This document shows positions 22,454 to 34,859 of a stretch of DNA of 64,000 bases, piece after piece. Positions within the stretch are counted from its first letter, which is position 1, and every line of letters starts with the position of its first letter. Location: NCBI RefSeq assembly GCF_001411555.2, contig NC_049901.1, forward strand, positions 10,240,681 to 10,304,680, written 5' to 3'. The notes beneath the pieces are model-generated. The model had not been told where the DNA came from. It searched no databases and saw nothing but the letters and a program-made list of their open reading frames with translations. Source of the DNA: Juglans regia. Its lineage: Eukaryota > Streptophyta > Magnoliopsida > Fagales > Juglandaceae. Made by a program: the position numbers and the translations under genes.

Positions 22454-24434
22454 TGGGTCTTGATAGAGACTCATGTTTTGTGGCCTATGGCCAAGCCACT
22501 AGCCATGTGGGGACAAGACTAGACAACCCCAAAATAGCCTTAGGGGCATGCCATGGGGCCTGCCTTGACATGCCCAGGGTGCCCAAGGGAGCTGGTGACC
22601 AAACCAGCCCATTCAGCATGCAGCGTGCACAGCACGCATGCCGCGCGCGTGCGCAGCACGCCCAGCGCGCCCCGCACGCACGCCTCGCCAGCACGCCCTG
22701 AGCGCCCAGCGCGCAACAGTCCCACGCGCAGATCAGCCCAGGGCCCTGCCAGCCACATCCCATCAACCAACCTAGCCCATCCATGGGCTCATGCATGCCA
22801 TGGGTCAACTTGACCCATGCCAACGATGTTATTTTTTATTATTTATTTTTATTTAATTATTTATTTTCCAAGAGACCTATTGGGGGTTTTCAATTTGTAT
22901 TATCTATAAATAGGACCCTTAAGCATTTAGTTTACATCTTTTGAACCTTTGGCAAATTCCCTGAGTGGGTAGCACTAGTTCTTGAGATCACCCTTCAGTG
23001 CTAGGCACTTTGGCTACTTGGGTGAAATTCGTGAATCCCAAGGAGAGGATCAACACCTTGCAATTCTTTGAATAGGTGTTGTTCCATCTATCTATCTTTT
23101 GATTATTGTTCATCATCACCTTGAAATCCGTGGATAGGAGTGATTCTATGTTTATTCAATAAATGAGGATTATTCAACTCTTGTGAAATCCGTGGATCAA
23201 TTGTTGAATTATTATCATTTGGTTCATTCAAGTCTTAAGTATTATTACTTTTGTTCTTGAGTGTTCTTCATTTTGTTCTTGGTGTTCATCTTATTTTTGC
23301 TCTTCCAATCCATTCCATTCCACAAATTCGACCACCATAGTGTTTGTCTTCATTTCCGTAAGTTAGTCCACTTACCATAAATTGTTCCCTCCGTATACTT
23401 TGCCCTAGCCGAAACCCACATAGCCCCACTCCCACATACACCATTCGGACAACCCTAGTGTTGCCCTACTTTCCATATTCGGCTACCACATCACTTCCCA
23501 AAACCCTAGGCGCCAACTCCATCATATCCTTAACCCTAGCCCCCCATCATCTTTTCCTAACACCAAACCCTAAACACAAGTGGTGCCAACCCTAGTGTCT
23601 CATCTTACCATCTTTGTTACCTTCCATAAATAATCCCATCATCCACATAAGCCCTAGCCACCCACCTCAAAGCTCTATAAGGAAACTCATTCCTTTTATG
23701 AGTCTTGACTTCCTCCAATTCAAATTCAAATTCAAATTCAAATCCCAATTCCAATCCCTTAATTTAAGGAATTGCAAATCCTCTTCAATTCCTTAAATCA
23801 CTCTTCCTACAATCTCTCCAAGTCAACCATTGACTTGCCATCTTAATTCAAAATTCAAACTTCCCTCTTCACTCAAAGATTCCTTCCATCTTACAAACTT
23901 TCCATAACCATTCCCAAGCCAAGCAAACTCTAGCCTCATTCTTCCAACTCATTCCCAAACCCTAGCACCATCCTAAACTCCAACTCTAAGTCAATCTCGA
24001 AATCCATCCTAGCCACCTCACAAAACCCTAGCTAGACTTCATCTTACCTACCCTAATCACTATCCAAGTGACTCAAACATCAAGGGTAACCCTTAAGCCA
24101 TTCTCATTGCATCAAACACTCATAATCCTAAGCCAATCTTCCAAGACCACACCAACCCTAATTCCACCATAGCCCATGAACCCTAACCTCATCTCATCCA
24201 TTCAACCCTAGCCTCCATCATCTTGGCACTTCACTCAAGAACAAGTTTAGTCACCCACATTGATTTGCCTTAGCCTAAACACTTAGCCTACCCAAATACA
24301 CCATCATCTCATCACTCAAACACCATCCTTTTGTGGAAAGGTCAAGCAAGTGGCACGAACACTCGGTCACCATCATCACCAAGACTAGCCTTAGACCCTT
24401 AGTGTTAGGGACAAGACCGGGGTCCCTAACAGGT
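22454..24434 (+). mobile_element. LTR-like 2-kb insertion inside the MITE
   Basis: The 1981-bp body is flanked by an exact 8-bp repeat CTCCCGCT (22446-22453 and 24435-24442), so it inserted into the MITE's terminal palindrome. It begins TGGGTCTTG and ends near GGGGTCCCTAACA. A CTATAAATAGG box at about 22903 followed by transcript-like sequence looks like the U3/R part of a long LTR. It starts with a GC-rich block (22550-22800) and finishes with about 900 bases of C-rich, G-poor DNA rich in CCCTA and CAAACCCTA. No protein domain is present. A solo LTR would normally give a 5-bp duplication, so the class is uncertain. Confidence 0.5.
22899..22911 (+). promoter_or_regulatory. TATA-box-like site in the LTR-like insertion
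   Basis: CTATAAATAGG lies after an AT-rich stretch and before a transcript-like region, the expected place for a TATA box in an LTR. This is from sequence context only. Confidence 0.4.
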
Positions 24435-24779
24435 CTCCCGCTGGGAGCTGTAGCATATATTTAATGTGTTTTTTTTAAGTTGTTTTTTATATAGATTTTT
24501 TTAATATTTTTAAAAAATAAAATAAATTTAGAACATCATTAAAAACACTTTCTTAATTAAAAAGTAAAAAAAAATTATTAAAAAATACTTCCTTAATCAT
24601 GAAGTAAAATAAAAAATCATTTTTTATGATTTTTTATTTTACTTCGTGATTAAGAAAATATTATTTAATAATATGATGATTTTTTTTATTTTTTAAAAAT
24701 ATTTAAAAAATCTATATAAAAAATAATTAAAAAATACACATAATAAAATACATCAGAGCTCCCGTTGGAGCTCTAGCAT

Positions 24780-25637
24780 TTTCCTAAACAAAATGAATAT
24801 AGGGGCATAACAATATTTCTCGATTCATGAAGTGTTTGATGTGGGCTTGTGTGTGTGTATATTCTTTTGCGAATAAAAGATTTTACCAAATACAAGACAT
24901 AAGAATTAAAAAATATATATATATATATATATATATATCAATTCACTAATAGTTATTTTCTTAACTATTAAATAAAAAAATAAAAATAAAATATAAAATC
25001 ACAATTGATCAATTTTATCAACCATTTATATCTGTCTAAGTAGCATTTTCCTTTTTATATATTCATGTGTTGGGGAGAAAGTCATGTAATAAGTCCATGG
25101 GTTATGGCTTGGGTGGTTGATGTATTAAGGTTTGATTTAGATAGTGAGTTGAGATGAGACGAAATGAGATAAAAGTTGAAAGTCGAATAAAATATTATTA
25201 AAATATTATTTTTTTAATATTATTTTTATTTTAAGATTAAAAAAAAATTGAATTATTTATTATATATTTTTTTTTAATTTTAAAAAATTATAATAATTAG
25301 ATTAGATTAGATTAGATGATTTCATTCAATAAACAAAGACTACTACATGCAACAAGACAGGAAAATTGAGACAAAAGTTAAGTTAGATTTGAGTGGACAT
25401 AAAGAAGTACGAAGACGACGTAAAGCAAAAGTGCAACCGAGTTCTTCTACCGACAAGTAAGTTGGCGTAGGGATTGCGCACGAATAAGTCTTTACGTCAC
25501 GTCACGTACAATTAAAAAATAAACACTCAAATAAAAGCTCTTGAGTCTTACATTTGTGTTGCTCTTTGGACATCGAAAACTCAAGGCCAGAAACAGTGGA
25601 GAAAATTGCACGATTAAAATGAAATTTAGTCAACTTA
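24780..25637. other. AT-rich intergenic DNA
   Basis: No gene. Holds an (AT)n run at about 24911-24937. A stretch at 25126-25320 begins GGTTTGATTTAGATAGTGAG with GATGAGAC, and resembles one arm of the GTTTGGAT..GAGATGAGA MITE family seen at 53.7, 57.9 and 59.0 kb. Confidence 0.4.
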
Positions 25638-25835
25638 GGGCAGGTTTGGGGGTGGGATGAGACGTAAAAATTTTATCTCATCTCATCTCATCATTACACC
25701 TTTCTCAAATTTCTATATAAAATATAATAAATAATTCAATTTTCTCAAATCCCAAAATAATAATAATACTAAAATATAATATTTTAAACACTAAAACAAA
25801 ACACAAAATTCTCATCTCACCCCCCAAACCTGCCC
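25638..25835. mobile_element. Tourist-like MITE, 198 bp
   Basis: Inverted ends GGGCAGGTTTGGGGGTG and CCCCCCAAACCTGCCC pair almost perfectly over about 30 bases, including the GATGAGA extension. Flanks are TTA on both sides (25635-25637 and 25836-25838), the 3-bp duplication typical of PIF/Harbinger-derived Tourist elements. The interior is AT-rich and non-coding. Confidence 0.8.
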
Positions 25836-25902
25836 TTAACAAAGACCCAAAATTTCAAACTTCGAATCCAAACCCAGAAGAATAAGACCTCGAATAAATT
25901 AC

Positions 25903-26385
25903 CAGAAATAGTCGGTGAGAGTACACCATCTCCAATCACCAACCAAAGCCAGAACAAGCAGAAATCTCTGCAAAACCCGGTGCTTCTCTAACGTAGACTT
26001 CAACTCGACCCAAAACCAGTCTTTAGGGCCAAACCAACTCTGTCCTTTTCGTATTCCGATAGCTCCTCGTCTGCCAACTGGCAATTGGGCAATGAGCTAA
26101 CTCGGGCGTGTCGACACAGCAACGAGTACAGCGCAAACATGCCTCCCTCGCCATTATTGTCAGCTCTAAGCACAATAAACACGTATTTCAGCAAGGGAAC
26201 CAAAGTGAGGGTCTAGAGCACAAAGGACAACACGACATAAATTTCTTTATTGCCATCCGAGTGTTCGATATCTTTAGCAAATGTGTTTCTATATACGTAT
26301 AGAGGTGAAGTGCTCAAATCTCCATAGACAACACCAAGACTCTGATAAGCAAGAGTTAGCACTGTCCTCCATGACTCTTTTTGCA
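25903..26385 (-). pseudogene. HAK/KUP potassium transporter fragment
   Basis: Minus-strand remains of the N-terminal membrane part of a HAK/KUP/KT K+ transporter. [20 protein letters not shown] plus [10 protein letters not shown] is the first membrane segment with the family [10 protein letters not shown] motif. Then come [10 protein letters not shown], a TAG where the family has tryptophan, [37 protein letters not shown] and [14 protein letters not shown]. After a one-base deletion near 26.0 kb the frame resumes [21 protein letters not shown] short deletion then brings in VIGDGVL-like sequence, ending at a GT donor. Only about 160 of roughly 780 residues are present. Nonsense, frameshift and deletion make this a clear pseudogene. 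Confidence 0.85.
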
Positions 26386-26399
26386 ACAAAAACAACAAC

Positions 26400-28248
26400 T
26401 CGTTCACAAAACTGAACTGGGTTTCCCTCGAAAAATCATAATAAAAAAAATTAATGCATGTTTGTGAATATTCCCAGCTCACCTTAACATGGTTTTGATA
26501 AACTCTAGGTCCCAGTTCCCTGGTTGATGAACTTAGAAATTGAGGAAAGTCATTGTTTACTGCGACATTCAAAGATTCAAGGAAGACCCATTTGCCAAAA
26601 ATGCAATCATCAATTATATTTGACGGAAAAATATGATTCTTCAACAAAGGAGGTGACTTTCCAGATCAACGATGAGTTGTAGAGATTGAAAGCAATATTT
26701 TCAGTAAGAAGTAGAAGGAATTCAAGGACAACCCAGTTACGAAACCTCCCTCCCCCAGTTTCATGCTCTTCGAAGCTGAATGAATCGTTCATGTGAAACG
26801 CATCATTTTATTTTTTCACGTAGACGTTCTTGCGCGATTCTTGTTCAAAGTAACCTGCGGATATCATTTTCCAAATAAAAAAAGGATGACTTAACCTGTT
26901 ACACACTTTTTATTTATTTTTATTTTTATTTTATTTTTATTTTTTAAAAACAATGTTAAGATGCACACCAAAACGTACATTTTAAATATGTATACCAGTA
27001 AAAATAGTTTTTTTAAAATATATTTTAAATATATTTAATCATTAAGAACAAATAAAAATTTACTAATATAAATTTTTTAAAAATTTAAAAATAAAATAAA
27101 ATATGACATTTTCCTTCTTTCAACCTCTCATCATCGGCATTTTTATCATTGTATAAGGAGGTTCAAAGTGAGCTCATAAAAATTTATAAAATTGTGGATT
27201 GTTCAAGTGTAAACTGTAGAGTAGGATTCGAATTTAGAAAGGGCCATTTATAAATTTGTATTTTAGAAAGGGCCCCGGGGCATTGATTCATTTATATTTG
27301 TATTTTATACCAGAAAAAACTCGTGGGTCTTATGTATTTTGGTATTGAGTGCTGCTAGAGCCAAAAAAAATATACCAAAAATTTCTACCGACCATGTAAA
27401 ATTGTTTTTCTACTATTTTGGTTTTTTTTCAAACATTTTTTTAAATTCCTTAAATATTTTTTAAAATATAAGAAAAATACAAACTGATTAGAAAATACTA
27501 GTATTTTCTTAATTATTAAGAAAGTACTTTCTTAATTATTAAGTAAACAAAAAATTAAAAAAATAATTTGGTACAAATTTTCGGTTAATAGTTTTTGTAG
27601 AAGTAGTGTTTTCTTTTTCGGTGAAATTGTTTGAGTTAAATATTTTATTAGGTTTCAGAAAATGAGAAAGAAAAAATTTTAAAAATATTATAAAATTAAA
27701 ATATTATTTGAATATAATCTTTTCATACTATTTTTGTTTTGAGATTTGAAAATTTTGAATTATTTTTTATATTTTATTTAAAAGTAATTTTAAAAAGTTG
27801 CAATGATTAAATAATGATAAGATGAAAAAGTTAAAAATTAAAAATTAAAAAGTGCTTATGATTGAAAGATATTTGGGTAGGAAATTTTGAGAAATTTTGA
27901 GATGGAATGATAAGTGTTTTCCAAACAAGCTCTAAATGTTGCCAAAACCCCTAGTTGAATGTTATTACCCAACATGTTGAGATTCATTCTAAATTGATCA
28001 TTTTACTCATCATGGGGCAATCAAATTAAAGGAACCCACACCTTACGGCATTTGAAATCAATAAACTCTTAGGATTAAGAACATGATATCTACTTGTGGA
28101 TCGTATGAGAAAAAATTTTAAATACAACAAATAATGATTTTTGAGACAGAATTTTTCCTTGCGTGTTTTATTTGGTAGCAAATAGTGACAATATGGTTCA
28201 GAATAATATTTTCTTGAGCTTTTCTTATTCAGTCACATGTTGATGATC
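26400..28248. other. AT-rich intergenic DNA between the transporter remnant and copia element
   Basis: No coding region is supported. 27340-27615 holds a core resembling the ..TTAATTATTAAGTAAA.. AT-rich repeat family. 27640-27940 looks like a degenerate member of the MITE family with GATGAGA-type ends (ends with GATGGAATGATAAG and TTTCCAAACAAGC). Confidence 0.35.
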
Positions 28249-28253
28249 AAGGG

Positions 28254-28518
28254 TGACAAAATGAGAAAAAGTGTAAAGCATGAAGAACACATACTGGACT
28301 TCCGTGAAAATGATTTTCCTCACAGTGTATTCAATAGCAGGCATGCCTTTATATAGGCATATGGTTACAAGCAGAGTAATGGACGTGATACATCACAGAG
28401 AATAATAATCTGTTACAAAGGACAGTACTAGCTAACAGAATGTACAGCTGGTGATTTTATTCCTGAAGATTCTAAGACTTTTGCTGAGGTGGAATCTTTT
28501 ATTTTATTTATGTTAATA
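28254..28518 (-). repeat. Copia 3' LTR
   Basis: 265 bp, the 3' LTR in element orientation. It differs from the other LTR at five positions that I could align by eye. The sequence next to it on the inner side is the purine tract GGACTTGCGGGGGCG (minus strand). Confidence 0.9.
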
Positions 28519-31500
28519 CGCCCCCGCAAGTCCAATGGGGTGTCACACACCTTGAGACTCGTCCGTAGAGAGGAGAACTTGACTGCAACCAACGGCTTGG
28601 TGAAAATATCTGCAAGCTGATCATTGTTGCTACAAAAGGAGACCTGTAATGTCTTGGCAGCCACTCTATCTCGAACAAAGTGAAAATCTATGTCTATATG
28701 TTTGGTGCGGGAGTGATAGAGTGGATTAGAAGTGAGGTATGTGGCGCCAAGGTTATCACACCATAGAATAGGTGGATGATGAAGAGAGAATCCAAGTTCT
28801 TTGATCAAAGTTTGTAGCCAAATGAGCTCAGCTGTAGTGGTTGCTAAGGAACGGTACTCAGCCTCTGTGCTTGATCTAGCCACTGTGTTTTGTTTGCGAG
28901 AGTTCCAGGAAATCAAATGGTGGCCTAAAAATATGCAAAAACCTCCAGTAGAGCGTCGGTCATCGGGACAGCCCGCCCAATCAGAGTCTGAATAAGCATG
29001 AAGAGTAAGGTCAGAATTTTTTGTAAAGAATAGACCATGATTAATAGAGTATTTGAGATACCTCAGAATCCTTTTTACAGCAGACCAGTGTGTGAGTTTA
29101 GGATCATGCATAAACTGGCAAACCTTGTTTATGGCAAAGGAAATATCTGGTCTGGTCAGTGAGAGGTATTGGAGACTTCCAACAACACTCCTAAACAATG
29201 TAGGATTATCAAATGAGGGAGAATCAAATTTAGAGAGCTTAATGGACGCTGACATGGGAGATGAAATGGGGTTTGCATCTATCATATTTGTCTTTCGGAG
29301 AATGTCAAACATATATATTTTCTCTGAGACAGAAGCATACCATCGGGTAAATAGTCTAACTCCAACCCAAGAAAATAAGACAACCGTCCTAAGTCTTTCA
29401 CAGGGAAAACTCGACTAAGGTCTTTAAGAAAATGATCAGTGGCAGCAGAAGATGAAGATGTAATAACCATGTCATCAACATAAACTAAAGTAAAGATGCA
29501 ACAATCAGATTTATGAAGAATGAACAAGGAAGGGTCCCCTTTGGAGCCATGAAAGCTGTAACCAAGAAGCCAGTTGCTTAGTTCAGAGAACCAGGCACGT
29601 GGTGCCTGTTTGAGACCATAGATGGCTTTGTGAAGTTTACACACATAATTAGTCTGATGGGGGTCAACAAAGCCAGGGGGTTGTTGCATGTAAACAGTCT
29701 CAGTTAGCCTTCCATGAAGAAAGGTGTTTTCAATATCAATTTGTCTGAGAGACCAATTTTGAGCAATGGCAATGGAAAGAACTAACCGAATAGTGGTGGG
29801 TTTTACAACCGAGCTGAAGGTCTCTGTGTAATCCACACCAGGTTGTTGATGAAATCCTTTTGCAACAAGCCGAGCTTTTCTCCTTTCAATTGAACCGTCC
29901 GAATGCAATTTGGTTTTGAACACCCACCTGTAACCAACGATGTTAGAAGCCTCTGTAGGGGGAACAAGTGACCATGTTTGAGTCTGAACCAAGGCTTGAT
30001 ATTCACGGGCCATGGCTTCTTGCCAATCTGGAAATTTTGAGGCTAGGGCAAAGGAAGATGGTTCATCGAGGATGGATTTGGTGGATATGAGACAATTTCG
30101 TGTTGGATAGGGAATGGTGCCATCATTGAAGACACGAGGACGGGAGGAAAGGGTTTGTGATCGTGTGATGATGGGGGATCGGGGAGGAAGCACGCGAGAG
30201 ATTTGTTCGGTGAGTAAAGGTGCAGAGGAAGAAGAAGACGACGAAGTCTGTTCGGGTTGGGTGAGATTTGGGTTGTGAAGTAATGGGTTGGATGGGCTAG
30301 TGTTTGTGTTAGGCAACGGGTCAATTAATTGAGTGAAGGTTGGGCTGAGAGTAGGTATAGAATGTGCAGGAGGTGGGCTAGAGAATGTGAGTGGAGGTGG
30401 GCCCAAGATGGATGGTAATGTGCAGGGAATAGAAACCGTGGAGTTGGTGTTTGGAGTTGAGGTGGATTTATTGTGTTTTCTGTAAGGAAAAATTGTTTCG
30501 GCAAAAACGACGTCTCTAGAGATATATAGATGATGTGATTTTAAATCAAAACATTTGTAACCCTTGTGAGATGTACTATAACCAAGAAAGATACATGATG
30601 TGGATCGAAAATCTAATTTGTGACGGTTATAGGGACGAAGATTAGGCCAACACTCACATCCAAAAATTTTAAGAAAAGAGTAATCCGGTGGTTTGTGATG
30701 GACCATGAGATATGGAGATTTATGATTTAGAATAGGAGTGGGAAGTAAGTTAATTAAGTAAGTAGCGGTTTCGAATGCATCATCCCAAAAAGAAAAGGGA
30801 AGAGAGGCCTGGGCTAAGAGAGAAAGTCCAGTCTCTACAATGTGTCTATGTTTGCGTTCGATAACTCATTTTGTTGGTGAGTATGTGGACATGAAAAACG
30901 GTGAGTAATGCCAAGATTTTTGCATATGGGAGTGAGAGAACGAAATTCTCCACCAGCATCAGTTTGAAGGGTTATGATTTTATTATTGAAGAATCATTCA
31001 GCAAAGGTAATAAAAGAAGTGAAAGTTGACAAAACATCTGATTTAAGCTTTAAAGGAAAAATCCATGAGAACCTTGTGTAGTGATCAACTATGGATAAAT
31101 AATACTTAAATCCATTTCTTGACATAATAGGGGCTGGACCCCAAACATCAGCCTAGATCAACTCTAAAGGCCTAGTAGTGTGAGTTAAACTAGAAGAAAA
31201 AGGAAGCTGCCGGGCTTTTGCAAGTGGACATTCCGGACAAGTAAACTGGGACTTAGTTGGGAAATATGGCAAACGGTTGGAGCGCAATACACGGGAGACC
31301 AACTCAAGAGTGGGATGACCAAGTCGCCGATGCCATTGGCTGAGAGAAGTACGTTCACCGAGAAGAGCTTTTGGGGAAGAAGAGTGCGACGGAGGTGGAA
31401 ACTGATAAAGACCATCACGGGTTGAGCCGTTGATAAGGAGCTTCCCGGTTGTTTTGTCCTTGACATTGAAATGATTGGAATGGAATTCAAAAAAGCAACT

Positions 31501-32727
31501 ATTGTCAGTGCAAAATTGAGAAACAGAAACCAAGTTTTTTGTAATAGTTGGTACGTGAAGCAACTGATGTAAATGAAAAGAGGATGAGTTAGAGAGAAAA
31601 GAGGAGTCACCAATATTTTCAATAGGCAGTCCATTCCCGTTGCCAACACAAATTTGGTCATGTCCTGTATATGGTTCAGAGGAGATATTTAAGTGAGAAA
31701 GATCATGAGTGAGGTGATGGGTAGCAGCGGAATCTGGATACCAAGTTGGATCAGCAACTGAAGTAGAAGAAGTGTAGTTTGCAGTGAATGATTGCGGTGG
31801 TTCATATTGGTAAGCATGGTCAAACCTGTAGTGACATTGTAAGGCAACGTGACCTGGTTTAGAGCACACTTGACAGATGGGGCGGTTGGTGTTTGATGAA
31901 GAATAGTTATTTTGGAAAGTGTTTGATGATGGGTAGTTTTGAAAAGGTTGAGAAGAACGACCTCTGTAGGACCCTCTGTTTCTGCCATGACTACCACGGT
32001 TCCCCCTATAAGTGCTTCTCCCTAGTTGATCATGATGCTGTCCAGTACTCAAATTAACTGAAGGTTGGAGAGAAAAGGTGGGGCTGGTGTTACGAGAGTT
32101 ATGAGATAGCCTGGTCTCATGGATAAGAAGAAGATGATACAATTCATGAGGAGTGATAGGATCGGATCTAGTGGTTATTGAAGTAACAAAGGGCTCATAT
32201 GAAGGGCCAAGACCATTAAGAAGGTAAGTGACCAATTCTTTGTTAGAGAGCAGGCTTCCAGTAGCTGCAAGAGTATCAGCTAACATTCGGACTTTACTGA
32301 AGAACTCAGTAACCGATTGTTCATTTTTTGCTAAGTTGGTGAGCTGAAACCTGATCTGAAATTCTTTAGCCTGAGAGAGTGAACTAAACATTGATTCTAG
32401 AGTGAGCCATAGCTCTCTAGAGGTAGTTGCCAAGGCAACATGTCCTACGATGGACTCAATAAGAGAAGAAAATAAAACACTAGGAATGAACTGATCTGTT
32501 TTCTGCCAAGAAAGAAAATCAGGACTGCTTTTGAGTGTGGTGGTAGCTCCGGCAGAGGAATCGATTGGAAGATATTTGAGAGGAATGACCTGAGTTCCAT
32601 CAACAAAGGAAAACAGATCTTGTCCTTTGAGATAAGCAGAGATTTGCACTTTCCACAGTAAGTAGTTATCTTGATTTAATTTGATAGTGACTACTGAGGA
32701 GGAAGAAGGGGGTGTGAAGGTAGTCAT
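28428..32727 (-). pseudogene. Copia gag-pol polyprotein, interrupted
   Basis: The gag-protease part (32727-31153) is open. It holds a UBN2-type gag beginning MTTFTPPSSSSVV, the zinc knuckle CQVCSKPGHVALQC, the protease motif DSAATHHLT and the pre-integrase HRRLGHPTL. A TAG at 31153-31155 and a TGA at 30994-30996 (tryptophan expected) interrupt the integrase. A one-base loss near 30877 shifts the frame within the integrase core. RT (30706-29282) has the catalytic YVDD in FTLVYVDDMVIT. A further frameshift near 29300 separates RNase H, which carries DSDWAGCPDDRRSTGG and TEAEYRS. The open frame runs into the LTR at its end. The element needs another copy to move. Confidence 0.9.
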
Positions 32728-32767
32728 GGTGAGGCAGAGAAATGGATCGAGAGACTGCTAGTCAGCA

Positions 32768-32779
32768 GCTCTGATACCA
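32768..32779 (-). promoter_or_regulatory. Copia primer binding site
   Basis: TGGTATCAGAGC on the minus strand, immediately after the 5' LTR. It is complementary to the 3' end of plant initiator methionine tRNA and is used to prime minus-strand DNA synthesis. Confidence 0.9.
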
Positions 32780-33044
32780 TGACAAAATGAGAAAAAGTGT
32801 AAAGCATGAAGAACACATACTGGACTTCCGAGAAAATAATTTTCCTCACAGTGTATTCAATAGCAGGCATGCCTTTATATAGGCATATGGTTACAAGCAG
32901 AGTAATGGACGTGATACATCACAGAGAATAATAATCTGTTACAAAGGACAGTACTAGCTAACAGAATGTACAGCTGGTGATTTTATTCTTGAAGATTCTA
33001 AGACTTTTGCTAAGGTGAAATCTTTTATTTTATTTATGTTAATA
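32780..33044 (-). repeat. Copia 5' LTR
   Basis: 265 bp, the 5' LTR in element orientation, with the primer binding site at its inner edge. Confidence 0.9.
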
Positions 33045-33049
33045 AAGGG

Positions 33050-34670
33050 CATTCTGATTTGCTTCGCCATAAGAGTTTTTTAATAAAATCACGGAGTACT
33101 TTTTACATAACATTAATATAAGTCTTAAAAACATACAAGTCTGAAAAATTCAATTATACTTTTTAATACAAGTTTTAAAATATACATAGTTGAAAAATTC
33201 AATAATATTCCTAAGTTCTTAATCTAACTGTTAAAAAATCCACCCATAAAGAATGAAAATGAATCTTAATTGAAAATGAATTGAAATCCAATTAAAATTC
33301 ATAATAACAATGATTTCATGTTCTAATGGATATTTCAATTTAACCTCAAAATAAATAATTTGACAATCCAAATATTCTTTCTTTCTTTCTTTCTTTTTTT
33401 GAGACCAGTTGGCAATTGCCAATCCAAATATTCAACAGCCACATGCCAAAAGGGGCGATATTTGATGAAACATATTTATAAGCCTAAGAGAAAAATACAG
33501 CATGCAGTAGATGACGAAGCAAGATGGCACTAATAATAACACAACTGAGAAAAATAATAAAAATATGAGAAAAAATGATAACTGGTGTATAAATCTAAAT
33601 ACAAGAAATGACAAAGTAGGAAGAATGCATGAGATTTCGGTAGGAAAAAATGACAAGAAATGATAAAGCTGACAAGAAATGTGTATGATAAAGGTGATTT
33701 CGGTACGAAAGAAGGAGAATCATCAATCGAGAATGTGGAGTTACCATTTTGTTCTTCATTTTTAAATTATTTACAACAATACCATTTAAGGATAATTGTG
33801 ACCAAATAAGAATTCCGGCCGAAATACACCCAAACTACTGGAATTTAGTCCGGTACGAAACAGCCATCCACACCGTATTGACGCAAACTCAAATTGATAT
33901 AAGGTATTAGTTATATTTACTGAAATCATTTCAGAATAATATCAGTTATTTTTTCTTAAATCATATATTTACAATATTAGTTATTTTGCCACAAATTATA
34001 AATTTATATTCATTCTTATCTTATTAATAAATATGTAATAAATATTTAATTTATGAAAATATTCTCATGCTTTTCATTGATTTGTATTCGGTATAGTGTG
34101 TGGTATATATACAACATAGAAAGGAATATTTTTGTCATGACAGAAATCACAAATGTAAGGAGAAAATGACACGAAGCAAATCAAGAAATATTCTAGACTG
34201 TTCTGAGCTTGTATAGATCAATTAGTGAGGTGAATTCTGTAGGGTTGAGGAGTCCACTGGAGCTTGAGAAGGTGAGGTGTTGGTATTGCTAACATTGACC
34301 AAATTTTGGTAGGGTTTTTATTTATTTTTATATTTTTTTAATTCAATAATTTAGATTTTTTCATTTTTGAAAGAATTTTCATAATTTTGAATTTTGTAAC
34401 TATTTAAGTTTGGTTTGTGGGCTTCATAAAATAATTTCGAATTTTACAATTAATCAATATCATAAGAGTCTTCTATGTGTTTTGAGTGTATCTCTTATCT
34501 TCTATGTTTTGATTATTTGTTGAAACTAACTGTTTGAATTAATCTAAATTATGTCCGGGTTCACATACCAATTACTCTTTAGGTACAACAGTAATTGATA
34601 AATTTATATTATTCCTATTATTTAAATGATAAATTTTATATAAATTATTAGTTAGTATAAGAATAATTCT
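33050..34670. other. AT-rich intergenic DNA
   Basis: No gene is supported. A (CTTT)n run lies at about 33376-33398. The rest is low-complexity AT-rich sequence. Confidence 0.5.
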
Positions 34671-34678
34671 ACTTATCA

Positions 34679-34765
34679 TCCCTAGTACACACCACACACT
34701 TTACCTATTTAATTTTATTTTTTCATTTTTTCTATAACAAGTATGTGATGTATGAATGATAAGTA
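34679..34765. mobile_element. Short hairpin MITE
   Basis: TTCTACTTATCATCCCTAG at the left pairs with CATGAATGATAAGTAGAA-like sequence at the right, with a second matched block (ACACCACACAC against GTATGTGATGT). The loop is T-rich. About 87 bp and non-coding. Target duplication not resolved. Confidence 0.6.
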
Positions 34766-34859
34766 GAACAACTCAATTAGTTTAACAAGAATAAAATAAA
34801 ATTAAAATTAAAAAAATAATTTTAAAATATGTAAAGTTGCATTCCTTTAATCATCGTTC

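Larger units (their letters stand above)
22437..24779. mobile_element. Foldback MITE split by a 2-kb insertion
   Basis: The outer element is 22437-22453 plus 24443-24779. Its ends are small palindromes themselves (ATGCTATAGCTCCC / GGGAGCTGTAGCAT at the left, GAGCTCCcgttGGAGCTC at the right). The long arms pair with each other: ATATTTAATGTG with T-rich spacers at the left against CACATAATAAAATAC at the right. The centre includes CTTCCTTAATCATGAAGTAA, a block shared with several other AT-rich repeats in this window. There is no coding capacity. Confidence 0.65.
28254..33044 (-). mobile_element. Ty1/copia retrotransposon, complete, minus strand
   Basis: A 4791-bp element between perfect AAGGG target duplications (28249-28253 and 33045-33049). 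The LTRs are 265 bp (28254-28518 and 32780-33044) with five mismatches by eye, about 1.9 percent, so insertion is fairly recent. The primer binding site TGGTATCAGAGC (initiator Met tRNA type) directly follows the 5' LTR on the minus strand. A G-rich purine tract precedes the 3' LTR. Domain order gag, protease, integrase, RT, RNase H is that of copia. Confidence 0.95.

Noticed and set aside
22453..22823. Four overlapping open frames in the GC-rich block
   Set aside because: Open on both strands because of high GC content; no domain and no start context; inside an LTR-like repeat.
28801..29418. Plus-strand open frames within the copia element
   Set aside because: They are antisense shadows of RT and RNase H coding sequence.
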